Shown: positions 9,575 to 22,741, numbered from the stretch's first letter. The stretch is DNA of 64,000 nucleotides from Microbulbifer aggregans (GCF_001750105.1 NZ_CP014143.1:930001-994000); one strand, 5' to 3'. Made by a program: numbers and translations. Notes: generated from the letters alone by a model not told the origin.

Positions 9575-10828
9575 ATGAGAGGGTCGACCGCCATCCGTTC
9601 CATCCCGATCGCCCTGCTTTGGGTTATCGTCCTGTCGAGTTACCTCGGATTGGCCACTGCCCGCAAAGCAGTTGCTGGCAGTGGTGCGGTTTCGGAAGTG
9701 AGCACCGAACTGAGAGGACCCAACGGTGGAAAGTTATTGCGCGACGGCAATGTCACGGTCGAACTCAAACTGGTAGAGCAGGGCAACAAGGCACAGTTTC
9801 GCGCCTGGATTCAGCAGGACGAACGTTCAATCGCAGAGAAAAGTGCCGTGACTTTGTCGGTGGAATTGCAGCGCCTGGGTGGAGAGACCGAGCGCTATCG
9901 ACTGGTTCCCGCAGACGATTACTGGCACAACGAGACAGCGGTTCGAGAACCGCACTCGTTCGATATCAATGTGTTACTGATCCTTAACGGTGAGAGAAGC
10001 GAATGGAATTACGCTTCCCACGAGGGCCGCGTCAAGATTGCCGATGACATGGCCGAAGAAAACGGCATCGCCACCGCGATTGCCGGGGCGGGAAAAATTC
10101 GCAGGGCACTGACCCTCTATGGCAGAACCGCCCTGGCCCATGAGGATATGCGCCACGTTCGCGCGCGCTTTCCCGGCCCGGTCACGGAGGTGCTCGCGGA
10201 ACTCGGCGACCAGGTCCGCCGCGGCCAGAAGCTGGCCGTAGTGGAATCGAATGACAGCCTGCAGACTTATGCGGTGGTATCACCCATCGACGGTCTTGTC
10301 GTCGAGCATGAAATCGGTGCCGGGGAGTTCAGCGGTGACCGGGTGCTGTTTACGGTGGCCAACTACGACACCCTGTGGGCAGAGCTGCAGGTATTCCCAC
10401 AACAGCAGGGTGAAATTCGCCGTGGGCAGCGTGTCACGCTGTCCAGCGACGAGCGGCGGGTCGGTACCACTATTTTCGACATACTGCCCAGCACCAGTGG
10501 CCAGTCATTTCTGCTGGCACGCGCGTCTTTCGACAACCGTGAGGAAAACTGGCCGCCGGGCCTGCTGATCGAGGGCAGGGTGATTGTTGAGGACGTTCAG
10601 GTGCCCCTGGTCGTGGAGAATCGGGCACTGCAGCCGTATCTGGATGGATTCGCGGTTTTTGTCAAAGTGGGCGACATTTACGAGGCCCGCCCGCTCGAGC
10701 TGGGGCGCAGGGATGATCAAGTCACCGAAATAGTGGACGGTTTGAAAGCCGGTGAACGCTATGTGACGGCCAACAGTTTCCTGATCAAGGCAGACATCGA
10801 GAAATCCGGTACGGCGCACGATCACTAG
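9575..10828 (+). CDS. czcB: Periplasmic adaptor (membrane fusion) subunit, CzcB-like
   Basis: Links the inner-membrane pump to the outer-membrane channel. The ATG at 9575 is preferred over the TTG just before it. An N-terminal membrane segment (ALLWVIVLSSYLGLATA) is followed by the extra N-terminal domain typical of CzcB-type adaptors (GPNGGKLLRDGNVTVELKL), then the barrel-sandwich hybrid region (VRARFPGPVTEVLAELGDQV, SPIDGLVVEHEIGAGEF) and beta-barrel segments. The C-terminus ends in HDH. No long His-rich metal loop is visible. The downstream pump gene starts 12 nt after its stop, so the three genes are almost certainly one transcript. Confidence 0.88.
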   Translation: MRGSTAIRSIPIALLWVIVLSSYLGLATARKAVAGSGAVSEVSTELRGPNGGKLLRDGNVTVELKLVEQGNKAQFRAWIQQDERSIAEKSAVTLSVELQRLGGETERYRLVPADDYWHNETAVREPHSFDINVLLILNGERSEWNYASHEGRVKIADDMAEENGIATAIAGAGKIRRALTLYGRTALAHEDMRHVRARFPGPVTEVLAELGDQVRRGQKLAVVESNDSLQTYAVVSPIDGLVVEHEIGAGEFSGDRVLFTVANYDTLWAELQVFPQQQGEIRRGQRVTLSSDERRVGTTIFDILPSTSGQSFLLARASFDNREENWPPGLLIEGRVIVEDVQVPLVVENRALQPYLDGFAVFVKVGDIYEARPLELGRRDDQVTEIVDGLKAGERYVTANSFLIKADIEKSGTAHDH

Positions 10829-13957
<3,129 letters not shown>

Positions 13958-13978
13958 CACAGCCGCACATTGCGACGG

Positions 13979-14983
13979 CTATTTCCCAGCCTCAAGCACA
14001 ACCCGGTAGCGTACGTCGCCATTTTTCAGCCGTTCCAGCGCATCGTTCACCCGGCTCATGGGAAAGCGCTCCACTCGGGGAGCAATTTTGTGGCGCGCAG
14101 CGAATTCCAGCATCTCGGCAATGGTGGTCGGACTGCCCACCGGGGAACCCGATACCTCTCGCTGGGCGAGGATCAGCTGGAAAACGTTGATATCCAGCGG
14201 CTCGGTGGTGGCACCGACGAAATGCAGGCGCCCGCCGGCCTTGAGCGTCGACAAGTAGAGATTCCAATCCAGCTTCACGCTGACCGTGGACAGGATCATA
14301 TCGAAACGACCGGCGGCTTCAGCCACCGCATCCTCGTCACGGGAGTTCAGCGTATGGTCGGCACCCAGCTCCAGGGCCTCGTTGCGCTTGGCGTCGGAAG
14401 TGAACGCCGTAACCTCGCATCCCCAAGCGTGCAGGAACTGCAGGGCCAGATGGCCGAGCCCGCCGATACCGACCACCGCCACGTGGCTGTTGGGCTTGAT
14501 GTCGAACTGCACCAGCGGATTGAAAACAGTGATACCTGCGCAGAACAGAGGGCCCGCCACGGACGGATCGATACTGTCGGGAATCGGCACCACACTGGCC
14601 GCCTCCGCCCGCACCTTATCGGCAAAGCCGCCGTGGTGGCCGATGATCGTCGGCTGTGCCTCACCACAGAGGTTCTGCTTGCCGGAGTTGCAACTGTGAC
14701 AGTGGCCGCAGTATCCGGCGTGCCAACCGAGGCCCACCAGCTGGCCCTTGTCGAGATGGGTTACCTGGTCGCCGAGCTGACCAATGCGGCCCACGACTTC
14801 GTGCCCCGGCACCACCGGGAACTCGGACATGCCCCACTCGTCCTCAATCACGCTGAGGTCACTGTGGCAGAGTCCGCAATAGAGCACGTCGATTTCCACT
14901 TCGTGAGGGCGGAGCTCGCCGGGATCGTATGTGAATGGCTTTAATTCACCGCCGGCTTCGTGGGCAGCATAGGCATTGATCAT
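13979..14983 (-). CDS. Zinc-dependent alcohol dehydrogenase (YahK/cinnamyl-ADH type)
   Basis: Medium-chain dehydrogenase/reductase, probably an NADPH-linked aldehyde reductase, about 334 residues. The ATG giving MINAYAAHEAG follows AGAGGGA, so it is preferred over a TTG six codons upstream. Catalytic zinc ligands lie in GLCHSD and PGHEVVG; the structural zinc site is the four-cysteine stretch GYCGHCHSCNSGKQNLCG. The Rossmann motif is GIGGLGHLALQ. Together with the AhpD-like gene 92 nt upstream it forms a minus-strand pair divergent from a TetR gene, suggesting aldehyde or reactive-electrophile detoxification; this role is inferred. Confidence 0.9.
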   Translation of the reverse strand: MINAYAAHEAGGELKPFTYDPGELRPHEVEIDVLYCGLCHSDLSVIEDEWGMSEFPVVPGHEVVGRIGQLGDQVTHLDKGQLVGLGWHAGYCGHCHSCNSGKQNLCGEAQPTIIGHHGGFADKVRAEAASVVPIPDSIDPSVAGPLFCAGITVFNPLVQFDIKPNSHVAVVGIGGLGHLALQFLHAWGCEVTAFTSDAKRNEALELGADHTLNSRDEDAVAEAAGRFDMILSTVSVKLDWNLYLSTLKAGGRLHFVGATTEPLDINVFQLILAQREVSGSPVGSPTTIAEMLEFAARHKIAPRVERFPMSRVNDALERLKNGDVRYRVVLEAGK

Positions 14984-15075
14984 CGTCTGTTCCCTCTGCA
15001 AGTGATCGGAGTTGGGTCAGAGTGTTACGGCGCCGCAGGCCGGTCGGACCTGCGACGCGGGGATTCACCGGTCGC

Positions 15076-15618
15076 TCAGCGCACGAATGGCTTGAACTGC
15101 TCGTCGACCGGGGTCTGGGCGAAGTGATTGATATAGTTGCTCATTACTTTTTGCGCCACGCCCACAATGATCTCCAGCAGGTTTTGCTGAGTGTAGCCCG
15201 CATCGTAAAAGCGCTTGAGCACGGCATCACTGACCACGCCGCGGTCGCGGACAATGGCCAGGGTGGTGTCCCGCAGAACCTCCAGCTTTTCATCCCCGAG
15301 AGCCTCTCCATCGCGCAATGCATCATTCAGCTTTCCATCAACCTTCATCGCCCTGGCAATGGCACTGTGTGCCGGCACGCAGTAGTGGCAATCGTGCTCC
15401 ACGTTGATGGACTGCCATACCACGGTCTTTTCCTCGGCGGAAAACGAGGTGTTGAGGAACTGCTCGTGCAACTCCTGATAAGCGGCAAGGGCGGTGGGCG
15501 CCTCGGCCATGACGCCATGCAGGTTGGGAATGGAACCAAAGACGTCGACGGACTTTTGCAGCAGTGGTTTGCTGGCTGCGGGCCCGGATTGCTGATCGTG
15601 GACCTCAAACTTCTTCAC
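15076..15618 (-). CDS. AhpD-like carboxymuconolactone decarboxylase-family protein
   Basis: Predicted alkylhydroperoxidase-like protein of 180 residues. The CMD-family redox/proton-relay motif is present as HDCHYCVPAHS, giving a CxxC pair followed by His, with a Glu upstream (NVEHDC). The GTG start follows the strong site GGGAGGT. The two cysteines suggest peroxidase rather than lactone-decarboxylase activity. It is the first gene of the pair ending in the alcohol dehydrogenase, and its upstream region carries operator palindromes shared with the divergent TetR gene, so it is probably repressed by that regulator and induced by a small electrophile or oxidant. Confidence 0.85.
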   Translation of the reverse strand: MKKFEVHDQQSGPAASKPLLQKSVDVFGSIPNLHGVMAEAPTALAAYQELHEQFLNTSFSAEEKTVVWQSINVEHDCHYCVPAHSAIARAMKVDGKLNDALRDGEALGDEKLEVLRDTTLAIVRDRGVVSDAVLKRFYDAGYTQQNLLEIIVGVAQKVMSNYINHFAQTPVDEQFKPFVR

Positions 15619-15665
15619 GGGTTACCTCCCAGTGCAATGATGAATGACATGATTCGGCACTAAAA

Positions 15666-15681
15666 TTGAGCGATTGCTCAA
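15666..15681. promoter_or_regulatory. TetR operator candidate O1
   Basis: TTGAGCGATTGCTCAA is a perfect inverted repeat with 6-bp arms and a 4-bp spacer, 48 nt before the AhpD-like start. It shares the pattern TTGARC-N4-GYTCAA with two other sites in this divergent region. Confidence 0.75.
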
Positions 15682-15702
15682 GCGCGCAAACATTAACCCA
15701 TT

Positions 15703-15718
15703 TTGAACGGCCGCTCAA
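15703..15718. promoter_or_regulatory. TetR operator candidate O2
   Basis: TTGAACGGCCGCTCAA is the second copy of the 16-bp pattern, with one mismatch between its arms. It is centred 37 bp from the first copy and lies midway between the divergent genes. Confidence 0.7.
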
Positions 15719-15758
15719 CAGCCCGGAATTTGCCTGCCATGGTGGCAGCGGATACTAT

Positions 15759-15774
15759 TTGAGCAGCTGTTCAA
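15759..15774. promoter_or_regulatory. TetR operator candidate O3, abutting the tetR ribosome-binding site
   Basis: TTGAGCAGCTGTTCAA is the third copy, again with one arm mismatch. It ends immediately before the GAGAGGAGG ribosome-binding site of the TetR gene, a position fitting autorepression. Confidence 0.7.
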
Positions 15775-15786
15775 GAGAGGAGGATC

Positions 15787-16380
15787 ATGGCTAACACCGC
15801 AAAGTTCGATCGCCGCGAGGTGCTGGAGAAAGCGACCCGGCTCTTCTGGCAGAAGGGTTTTCACGCCACCTCTACCCGTGATCTTCAGCAGGCAGTCGAT
15901 ATGCGCCCCGGCAGTATCTATGCCGCTTTTGGCAGCAAATCGGGACTGTTTCGCGAGGTTTTACACTTTTACGCCGACGATATGGCCTTGAGGTTGCAGC
16001 AGTGCATGGACAGCGAGCGTTCGGTTCTGGCGGGATTGCGTGCATTCTTTCGCCAGACCCTGCTCGAGGGCGGCGACAATGCGCCGAGCCAGCTGTGCCT
16101 GCTGGCCAAGTCCCTGTCGGAGCTGGAGCAGGGGGAAGAGGAACTGCTGCGAGAGACCCGAGCGCTGCTGGCCGCTACCGAGGCCACTTTCCGCCACCAC
16201 CTGGAAAGCGCCGTTGCTGCGGGAGAACTGTCCCCGTTGGTGAAGCCGGCGGTACTGGCGCGCCAGCTGCAGGTCCAGCTGATCGGGCTGCGCAGTTACC
16301 TCCGCGCCACTGGCAACAGCGAGGCAACGGGCGAGCTTGTGAACAACCTCTTCAGCGGCATGTCTCCCTCGGCCGACTGA
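15787..16380 (+). CDS. TetR-family repressor divergent from the AhpD-like/ADH pair
   Basis: One-component regulator of 197 residues. The N-terminal helix-turn-helix spans about residues 10-56, with the recognition region DMRPGSIYAAFGSKSGLFREV; the C-terminal ligand domain is helical and carries single cysteines at QQCMDSE and SQLCLLAKS that could sense electrophiles. A strong RBS (AGAGGAGG) precedes the ATG. Three copies of one palindrome lie between it and the divergent AhpD-like gene, the third touching its own RBS, so it likely represses both directions. The inducer is unknown; a NemR-like electrophile sensor is one possibility. Confidence 0.88.
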   Translation: MANTAKFDRREVLEKATRLFWQKGFHATSTRDLQQAVDMRPGSIYAAFGSKSGLFREVLHFYADDMALRLQQCMDSERSVLAGLRAFFRQTLLEGGDNAPSQLCLLAKSLSELEQGEEELLRETRALLAATEATFRHHLESAVAAGELSPLVKPAVLARQLQVQLIGLRSYLRATGNSEATGELVNNLFSGMSPSAD

Positions 16381-16519
16381 CCCCCAACCGCGCCGGCAGT
16401 CCACCCTGGGGGCCGAAACCTAACGGATTTCAAAATTCGCCCCCTTTGGACATTTGCCCCCGGGAGTGCCTGTGGCATCGTTGGAGCCATCGACGGGACA
16501 AAAATAAACAGAGGCTGCC

Positions 16520-17764
16520 GTGAATCTCGTTACCCTGGCCATCCCCTTCTTTCTACTCGCGGTGCTGGTGGAGCTGGCGCTGGACCGCCGCTATGGCTGG
16601 GGCCTCTACCGCCTCAATGACGCCATCGGCAGCCTGAGCGCGGGCATACTGAGCCGCATCACCGGCCTGATCCGCAAGGGCCTGCTGCTGGTGATCTACA
16701 TTCCCCTGTTCGAGCTGTTGCAGCCGTATTACCAGGCCATGGGTTTCAACTGGTCTCTGGACAACGGCTGGCACCTGCTGCTCGCCGTGGCAGCCTACGA
16801 CTTCTGCTATTACTGGAAGCACCGCTTTGCCCACGAGATCAATATCTTCTGGGCCGACCACCTGGTGCACCACCAGAGTGAGGACTACAACCTCACCACA
16901 GCACTACGGCAGCCCAGTGGCGGACTGCCGATCGGGTGGATCTTCTACATGCCGCTGCTGTTGATCGGCATGCCCGCAGAGCTGCTGATTACTGCCGGCG
17001 CCATCGACCTGATCTATCAGTTCTGGGTGCACACACAGAAATTCCCCAAAGTGCGCTGGATGGAGTGGATACTGGTCACCCCCTCCAATCACCGGGTTCA
17101 CCACGCCCAGAACAAGGTCTACGTGGACAGGAATTACGGCGGCGTCTTCATCATCTGGGACCGCCTGTTCGGTACCTATCAGGAAGAGCTGGAGGGTGAG
17201 CCCTGCATCTACGGCGTGCGCAAGCCGCTGAACTCCTTCGACCCCCTGGCCGCCAACCTGCAGCACTACAAGCGCATGGCGCTTGACGCCTGGCATACCA
17301 GGAGCTGGTGGGACAAGCTGACGCTGTGGTTCCGCCGTACCGGCTATCGTCCGGCCGATGCGGAGACCGCCATGCCGGTGCCTTCCTCGGATCTCGCGGA
17401 TTTCCAGCGCTACGATCCGCAAATCAGCTCCGGCCAGCGCTACTATGCCCTTGCGCAGCATGTCGTCTACTCGGGTGCCACGCTGGTATTGATCTGGGCT
17501 GCCGCCCAGCTCAATTACGGCCAGCTGGTGGCCGCCGTGACCCTGCTTGGCACGGGACTCATCATCAATGGACGCATCCTCGACGGGCACCGGCTGGCAC
17601 GGGTGGCAGAGCTGGCGCGCCTGGGCGTCCTGCTGGCCGCCGCGCCGCTACTGCCAGCCGCACTGGGGCTGGGGATTGGCACCTACGCGGTGCTGAGCGC
17701 GCTGACCTGGTGGCGGTTGGCTTTTGCAGACAAAGGCGCTACAGTCGCCATCGTTAGCGATTAG
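16520..17764 (+). CDS. Sterol desaturase/fatty acid hydroxylase superfamily membrane protein
   Basis: Di-iron membrane oxygenase of 414 residues, probably acting on a lipid; the alkylglycerol monooxygenase-like branch is the closest match by layout. The GTG start follows AGAGG. The eight-His signature is intact: HRFAH (His101, His105), HLVHH (His114, 117, 118) and HRVHH (His191, 194, 195), with His171 nearby, set among membrane segments in the first 200 residues. The C-terminal third adds several more membrane helices (about residues 315-405). It is separated from the TetR gene by 139 nt and may be transcribed alone. The substrate cannot be told from sequence. Confidence 0.85.
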   Translation: MNLVTLAIPFFLLAVLVELALDRRYGWGLYRLNDAIGSLSAGILSRITGLIRKGLLLVIYIPLFELLQPYYQAMGFNWSLDNGWHLLLAVAAYDFCYYWKHRFAHEINIFWADHLVHHQSEDYNLTTALRQPSGGLPIGWIFYMPLLLIGMPAELLITAGAIDLIYQFWVHTQKFPKVRWMEWILVTPSNHRVHHAQNKVYVDRNYGGVFIIWDRLFGTYQEELEGEPCIYGVRKPLNSFDPLAANLQHYKRMALDAWHTRSWWDKLTLWFRRTGYRPADAETAMPVPSSDLADFQRYDPQISSGQRYYALAQHVVYSGATLVLIWAAAQLNYGQLVAAVTLLGTGLIINGRILDGHRLARVAELARLGVLLAAAPLLPAALGLGIGTYAVLSALTWWRLAFADKGATVAIVSD

Positions 17765-17907
17765 CAACAGGAAGTGAATACCGGCCACAGGGGGTTTGTG
17801 GTGGCCGGCCGATCTTCCGCAGGGCGACCCCGGCCGGGTTCGACGGCGCATGCAGTACCGCGCAGCCGAAACTCCCAACACTTCCCCCCCAACCGGCCGG
17901 GGTTTAG

Positions 17908-18627
<720 letters not shown>

Positions 18628-18785
18628 CGCCCCCATGCCACTGTTTTCTGTGGCGCCCCCGGCAACTGGTCGATTTACGTACACCGCCGGCTGCGTTAAA
18701 CTTGCCGGTCCCGCGCCGGAAGAGCCGCAGGCACCCGCGCGCCCCGAATTCGCCCTCCCGGGCACTGCAATGGAACCGAGATTTT

Positions 18786-19052
18786 ATGGCACGTATTACC
18801 GTTGAAGATTGCCTCGATAACGTCGACAACCGCTTTGAGCTGGTGATTGTGGGCAGCAAGCGCGCCCGCCAGATAGCAACCGGTGGCAAAGATCCGCTGG
18901 TGCCCGAAGAGAATGACAAGCCCACCGTACTCGCCCTGCGCGAAATCGCCGACGGCCTGGTGGATGCCAGCATCCTCGACGAGGTGGATGAAGACGAAGC
19001 ACCGATGGAGCGCCCCTCCACTCCGGTCTACCTGTCCGAGCAGGATCTTTAA
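18786..19052 (+). CDS. rpoZ: RNA polymerase omega subunit
   Basis: Small RNA polymerase subunit that stabilises beta-prime and contributes to a ppGpp site. The 88-residue protein starts [20 protein letters not shown], the diagnostic N-terminus, followed by [13 protein letters not shown] and [12 protein letters not shown]. The C-terminus is acidic. The longer open frame upstream is not conserved. It lies 158 nt after gmk and 15 nt before spoT. Confidence 0.96.
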   Translation: MARITVEDCLDNVDNRFELVIVGSKRARQIATGGKDPLVPEENDKPTVLALREIADGLVDASILDEVDEDEAPMERPSTPVYLSEQDL

Positions 19053-19067
19053 TCCTCCACCGATCGT

Positions 19068-21218
19068 TTGAGTTCCTATCGAGAGGCGCGCGCGGCTTTG
19101 CATACCATCGACAGTCTGGCCCACCGCCTCTCCTCATATCTCCCTCCCGACCAGATCCAGATTGTCCGCCGCGCCTACTTCTACGCCGAGCAGGCCCATG
19201 ACGGACAGCAGCGCCGCTCCGGTGAGCCCTACATCACCCATCCGCTGGCGGTAGCCACCATCCTCGCCAGCATGCATATGGACCACCAGAGCCTGGCCGC
19301 CGCCATGCTCCACGATGTAATCGAGGACACCGGTATTCCCAAAGCCGCGCTGGCAGAGCAGTTCGGTGAGGAAGTGGCGGAGCTGGTGGACGGGGTTTCC
19401 AAGCTGACCCAGTTCGAGACTGACAGCCCGGCGGAAAAGCAGGCGGAGAACTTCCAGAAGATGGCGCTGGCCATGGCCCGGGATATCCGCGTGATCCTGG
19501 TCAAGCTCGCCGACCGCCTGCACAACATGCGCACGCTGGGCGCCCTGAAACCGCAGAAGCGCGTGCGCATTGCCCGCGAGACCCTCGAAATCTATGCCCC
19601 CATCGCCCACCGCCTGGGCATGAACGATGTGCGCATCGAATTCGAGGACCGCGCCTTCTTCGCCATCTACCCGCTGCGGGCCAGCCGCCTGCGCGCGGCA
19701 TTGGTAGCAGCGCGCGGCAACCGCAAGGAGCTGCTGGAAAAGATCCAGAACGCCATCGAGGTACGACTGCAGCGGGAGGGCATCGATGCACTGGTGATCG
19801 GCCGCGAGAAGCACCTGTACAGCATTTACCAGAAGATGCGCACGAAGAAGAAGTCGTTCAAGGAGATCATGGACGTCTACGCCTTCCGCATCATCGTCGA
19901 CAGCGTCGATACCAGCTACCGGGTGCTGGGTGTAACCCACAACCTGTACAAGCCGGTCATCTCCGAGTTCAAGGACTACATCGCCATTCCCAAGTCGAAC
20001 GGCTACCAGTCCCTGCACACGGTGCTGCTGGGGATGCACGGTGTTCCCATCGAAGTGCAGATCCGCACCAAGGAAATGGACGAGATGGCCAATAGCGGGA
20101 TCGCCGCCCATTGGCTCTACAAGGCCTCCGGTGATGAAGTCATCAACACCGGCGGTACCAGCCAGGTGCGCGCGCGGCGCTGGGTACAGGGGCTGCTGGA
20201 GATGCAGCAGCGCGCCGGCGACTCGCTGGAATTCATTGAGAACGTGAAGATCGACCTCTTCCCGGATGAGGTCTACGTGTTCACCCCCAAGGGCGAGATC
20301 ATCGACCTGCCCGCGGGTGCGACCGCCGTCGATTTCGCCTATTCAGTGCATACGGATATCGGCAATACCTGCGTGGCGGTGCGCATCAACCAGCGCCTGG
20401 CGCCGCTGTCCCAGCCCCTGCAGAGCGGGCAGAAGGTGGAGATCCTCACCAACAAGAAGGCGCAGCCGAACCCCAACTGGCTCAATTTCGTCGTCACCGC
20501 CAAGGCCCGCAGTGCCATCCGACACTTCCTCAAGCACCAGCGCCACCACGACTCGGTTGCTCTCGGCCGCCGCCTGCTGGAAAAGGCACTGGGCAAGTTC
20601 GATACCGCCCTGGACGAACTGAGCGAGGAGCAAATCGAACGCGGTGTCCGCGAGGCCAAATGCTCCTCACTGGAAAACCTGCTGGAAGAGATCGGCCTCG
20701 GCAACAAGGTGGCTTTTTCCGCCGCCAAACTGCTCGCCCCGCCCGGCAAGGAAGAGGCAGGGGCCAGCAACATTTCGTCGCCGCTGACCATCGACGAGCA
20801 GGAGGGCATGCTGATCAGCTTTGCCCGCTGCTGCCGCCCGATCCCAGGCGACACCATCATCGGCCACATCAGCTCCGGCAAGGGTGTGGTCGTGCATCGC
20901 GAGTCGTGCCGCAACACGGTGGATTTCCGCGATCATCCGGAGAACATCATGGCGGTCAACTGGTCACCGGATGTGAAGGGTGAGTTTCTCGGCGATGTGC
21001 GCGTCGAGGTGGAGTCCGAGCGCGGCATCATCGCCCGGCTGGCCACCAGGATCACGGAAGAGGGCGCCAGCATCGAGCAGATTCACGTCGATGAGAAAGA
21101 CGCGCGCAACAGCGTTATCTCCCTCACCCTGGAAGTCAGCAATCGCGTGCATCTGGCGCGGGTGATGAAACGCCTGCGCAACCTGCCCTCGGTGATTCGT
21201 ATCGCGCGGCCCGGCTGA
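19068..21218 (+). CDS. spoT: Bifunctional (p)ppGpp synthetase/hydrolase SpoT (TTG start)
   Basis: Makes and, mainly, hydrolyses (p)ppGpp. The 716-residue protein has an HD hydrolase domain (about 35-180) with HDVIED at 82-87, a RelA_SpoT synthetase domain (about 230-345, including YIAIPKSNGYQSLHT), a TGS domain (about 390-450, DEVYVFTPKGEIIDLPAG), a helical/conserved-Cys region with FARCCRPIPGD, and a C-terminal ACT domain. An intact HD motif separates it from RelA, whose hydrolase is dead. TTG at 19068 is the only start upstream of the conserved region, 15 nt after rpoZ, though no strong RBS is visible. Confidence 0.94.
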   Translation: MSSYREARAALHTIDSLAHRLSSYLPPDQIQIVRRAYFYAEQAHDGQQRRSGEPYITHPLAVATILASMHMDHQSLAAAMLHDVIEDTGIPKAALAEQFGEEVAELVDGVSKLTQFETDSPAEKQAENFQKMALAMARDIRVILVKLADRLHNMRTLGALKPQKRVRIARETLEIYAPIAHRLGMNDVRIEFEDRAFFAIYPLRASRLRAALVAARGNRKELLEKIQNAIEVRLQREGIDALVIGREKHLYSIYQKMRTKKKSFKEIMDVYAFRIIVDSVDTSYRVLGVTHNLYKPVISEFKDYIAIPKSNGYQSLHTVLLGMHGVPIEVQIRTKEMDEMANSGIAAHWLYKASGDEVINTGGTSQVRARRWVQGLLEMQQRAGDSLEFIENVKIDLFPDEVYVFTPKGEIIDLPAGATAVDFAYSVHTDIGNTCVAVRINQRLAPLSQPLQSGQKVEILTNKKAQPNPNWLNFVVTAKARSAIRHFLKHQRHHDSVALGRRLLEKALGKFDTALDELSEEQIERGVREAKCSSLENLLEEIGLGNKVAFSAAKLLAPPGKEEAGASNISSPLTIDEQEGMLISFARCCRPIPGDTIIGHISSGKGVVVHRESCRNTVDFRDHPENIMAVNWSPDVKGEFLGDVRVEVESERGIIARLATRITEEGASIEQIHVDEKDARNSVISLTLEVSNRVHLARVMKRLRNLPSVIRIARPG

Positions 21219-21361
21219 TCTTGTGACAGCCGCCGGCGATCCGGCACCGTTGCGACAAAAGTCTCACTTTCTGATTGGCTCGGCCCCGGCGCAGCTCCCA
21301 TTCCCGCTTGAGGCGCGCTATATTTGCCCGCTTTCTTTTTCGGAAAGTGGTGGAGTTAACC

Positions 21362-21745
21362 ATGACCAATCGCGCCGTAATAAAAACTGACAAGGCGCCG
21401 GCCGCCATCGGCAGCTATTCTCAGGCCGTCAAAGTAGACAATACCGTGTATCTCTCCGGCCAGATTCCCCTGAACCCGCAGAGCATGGAAATCGTCAGCA
21501 GTGATTTCACTGAACAGGCACGGCAGGTCTTCAGCAACCTGCGCGCAGTCTGCGAGGCCGCCAACGGCAGCCTGAGCCATATCGTGAAACTGAACCTCTA
21601 TCTCACCGATCTCAGCGACTTTGCAGCCGTCAATGAAGTGATGGCGGAGTTTTTCGAACAGCCCTATCCGGCCCGCGCCGCGGTCGGAGTCAAGGAACTG
21701 CCGAAGGGTGCACTGTTCGAGGCCGAAGGGGTAATGGTGATCTGA
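21362..21745 (+). CDS. ridA: Reactive intermediate deaminase RidA
   Basis: Hydrolyses reactive enamine/imine intermediates produced by PLP enzymes. The 127-residue protein starts MTNRAVIKTDKAPAAIGSYS and contains the YjgF/RidA landmarks SGQIPLNPQ, QVFSNLRAVCEAA, VKLNLYLTDLSDFA, and a C-terminal PARAAVGVKELPKGALFEAE, where the Arg of PAR is the catalytic arginine and the Glu is conserved. The longer frame begins 29 codons earlier without similarity. Position after spoT is conserved in pseudomonads. Confidence 0.95.
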   Translation: MTNRAVIKTDKAPAAIGSYSQAVKVDNTVYLSGQIPLNPQSMEIVSSDFTEQARQVFSNLRAVCEAANGSLSHIVKLNLYLTDLSDFAAVNEVMAEFFEQPYPARAAVGVKELPKGALFEAEGVMVI

Positions 21746-21767
21746 ACCGGGGAGCCCGGCTGGCGCG

Positions 21768-22646
21768 CTAGTCCAGATCCAGTAGCGCGCTGTAGCCAGC
21801 CCGGTAGTCCGGATATTTCAATGCGTAACCGGTAGCCAGCATGCGCCGGTTGCGGAGCCTCTTCGACCGCCGCTGGCTGGTCGTCACGTATTCGCGCAGG
21901 TGCGCGCCGGTATAACCCATGGCCCGGGCCAGCCACTGCTGTAACTCGTGCATGGGCACCGGTTCGTTGTCGGCGCCGATATAGACCCGTTCCGGCGACC
22001 AGCCAGCCTTCTGCCGCTCCATCAAGTGAGCAATAAAGCCGATGCAGTCATCCACATGGATGCGGTTGCTGAACTGGGGGGGCTCGGGCGGCGCACAGCG
22101 ACCAGCCCGGACCTGTGACAGCAGGCGATCGCGGCCGGGGCCGTAGATGCCGGCAAAACGCAGCACCACCGCCTGCGGCACCGCACTGCAGATGATTTCC
22201 TCTGCCGCCAGCAGGGCATTCCCCTGAAAGCCATTCGGCACTGCCGGCGTCTCCTCATCCAGCCACTGGTCACCACCCTGGCCGTAAACCCGGCTCGAAG
22301 AAACCCAGATGACGAGACGCGGCGGCTTCTCCAGTTGCGGCAATGCCGCGGCCAGTGCCCGGGCCGTTTCCACGTAGGCGCGGCGATAGCCGCCTTCGGT
22401 GTATTCGTCCGGGGTGAAGGTGGCCAGTACTACATCGGCGCCATCGGAGAGCAGACGGAGGATGTCTTCCTCGCGGGTGGCATCGCCACGACGCCAGTTG
22501 ACCACATCGGCGCGGCGTTTGCGGGCCAGCGCCACCAGCGGGTTTCGGCGCACGCCGAATACGCTATAAGACTTTTTATCCAGTTGCAGGGCCAGCCGTG
22601 CCCCCAGGTCGCCGCAACCAAATATCCAGAGTTTTTCTTTTGACAT
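21768..22646 (-). CDS. SDR/NAD-dependent epimerase-like protein (YeeZ-like)
   Basis: Atypical extended short-chain dehydrogenase of 292 residues with unknown substrate. The N-terminal nucleotide motif is IFGCGDLGARLALQL (GxGxxG) followed by FGVRRNP; the active-site region shows WVSSSRVYGQGG, which has the Tyr of YxxxK displaced, as in several YeeZ/epimerase-like proteins. RIHVDDCIGFIAHLM is the family's C-terminal signature. It is convergent with ridA, 22 nt apart, and probably monocistronic. Confidence 0.75.
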   Translation of the reverse strand: MSKEKLWIFGCGDLGARLALQLDKKSYSVFGVRRNPLVALARKRRADVVNWRRGDATREEDILRLLSDGADVVLATFTPDEYTEGGYRRAYVETARALAAALPQLEKPPRLVIWVSSSRVYGQGGDQWLDEETPAVPNGFQGNALLAAEEIICSAVPQAVVLRFAGIYGPGRDRLLSQVRAGRCAPPEPPQFSNRIHVDDCIGFIAHLMERQKAGWSPERVYIGADNEPVPMHELQQWLARAMGYTGAHLREYVTTSQRRSKRLRNRRMLATGYALKYPDYRAGYSALLDLD

Positions 22647-22715
22647 AAACAGTCCGCGCCAAGTTGCGGGCCGAACCGCACCCCCCTTGTCGCAATCCCC
22701 TTAAAAAACACCATC

Positions 22716-22741
22716 GGCCGGCAGCTCCCGCGCTGCCGGCC
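22716..22741 (-). terminator. Probable terminator of the GlsB-like gene
   Basis: A 10-bp perfect stem (GGCCGGCAGC / GCTGCCGGCC) with a 6-nt loop lies about 80 nt past the gene end on the minus strand; a run of six T follows 7 nt later in that direction. Confidence 0.6.
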
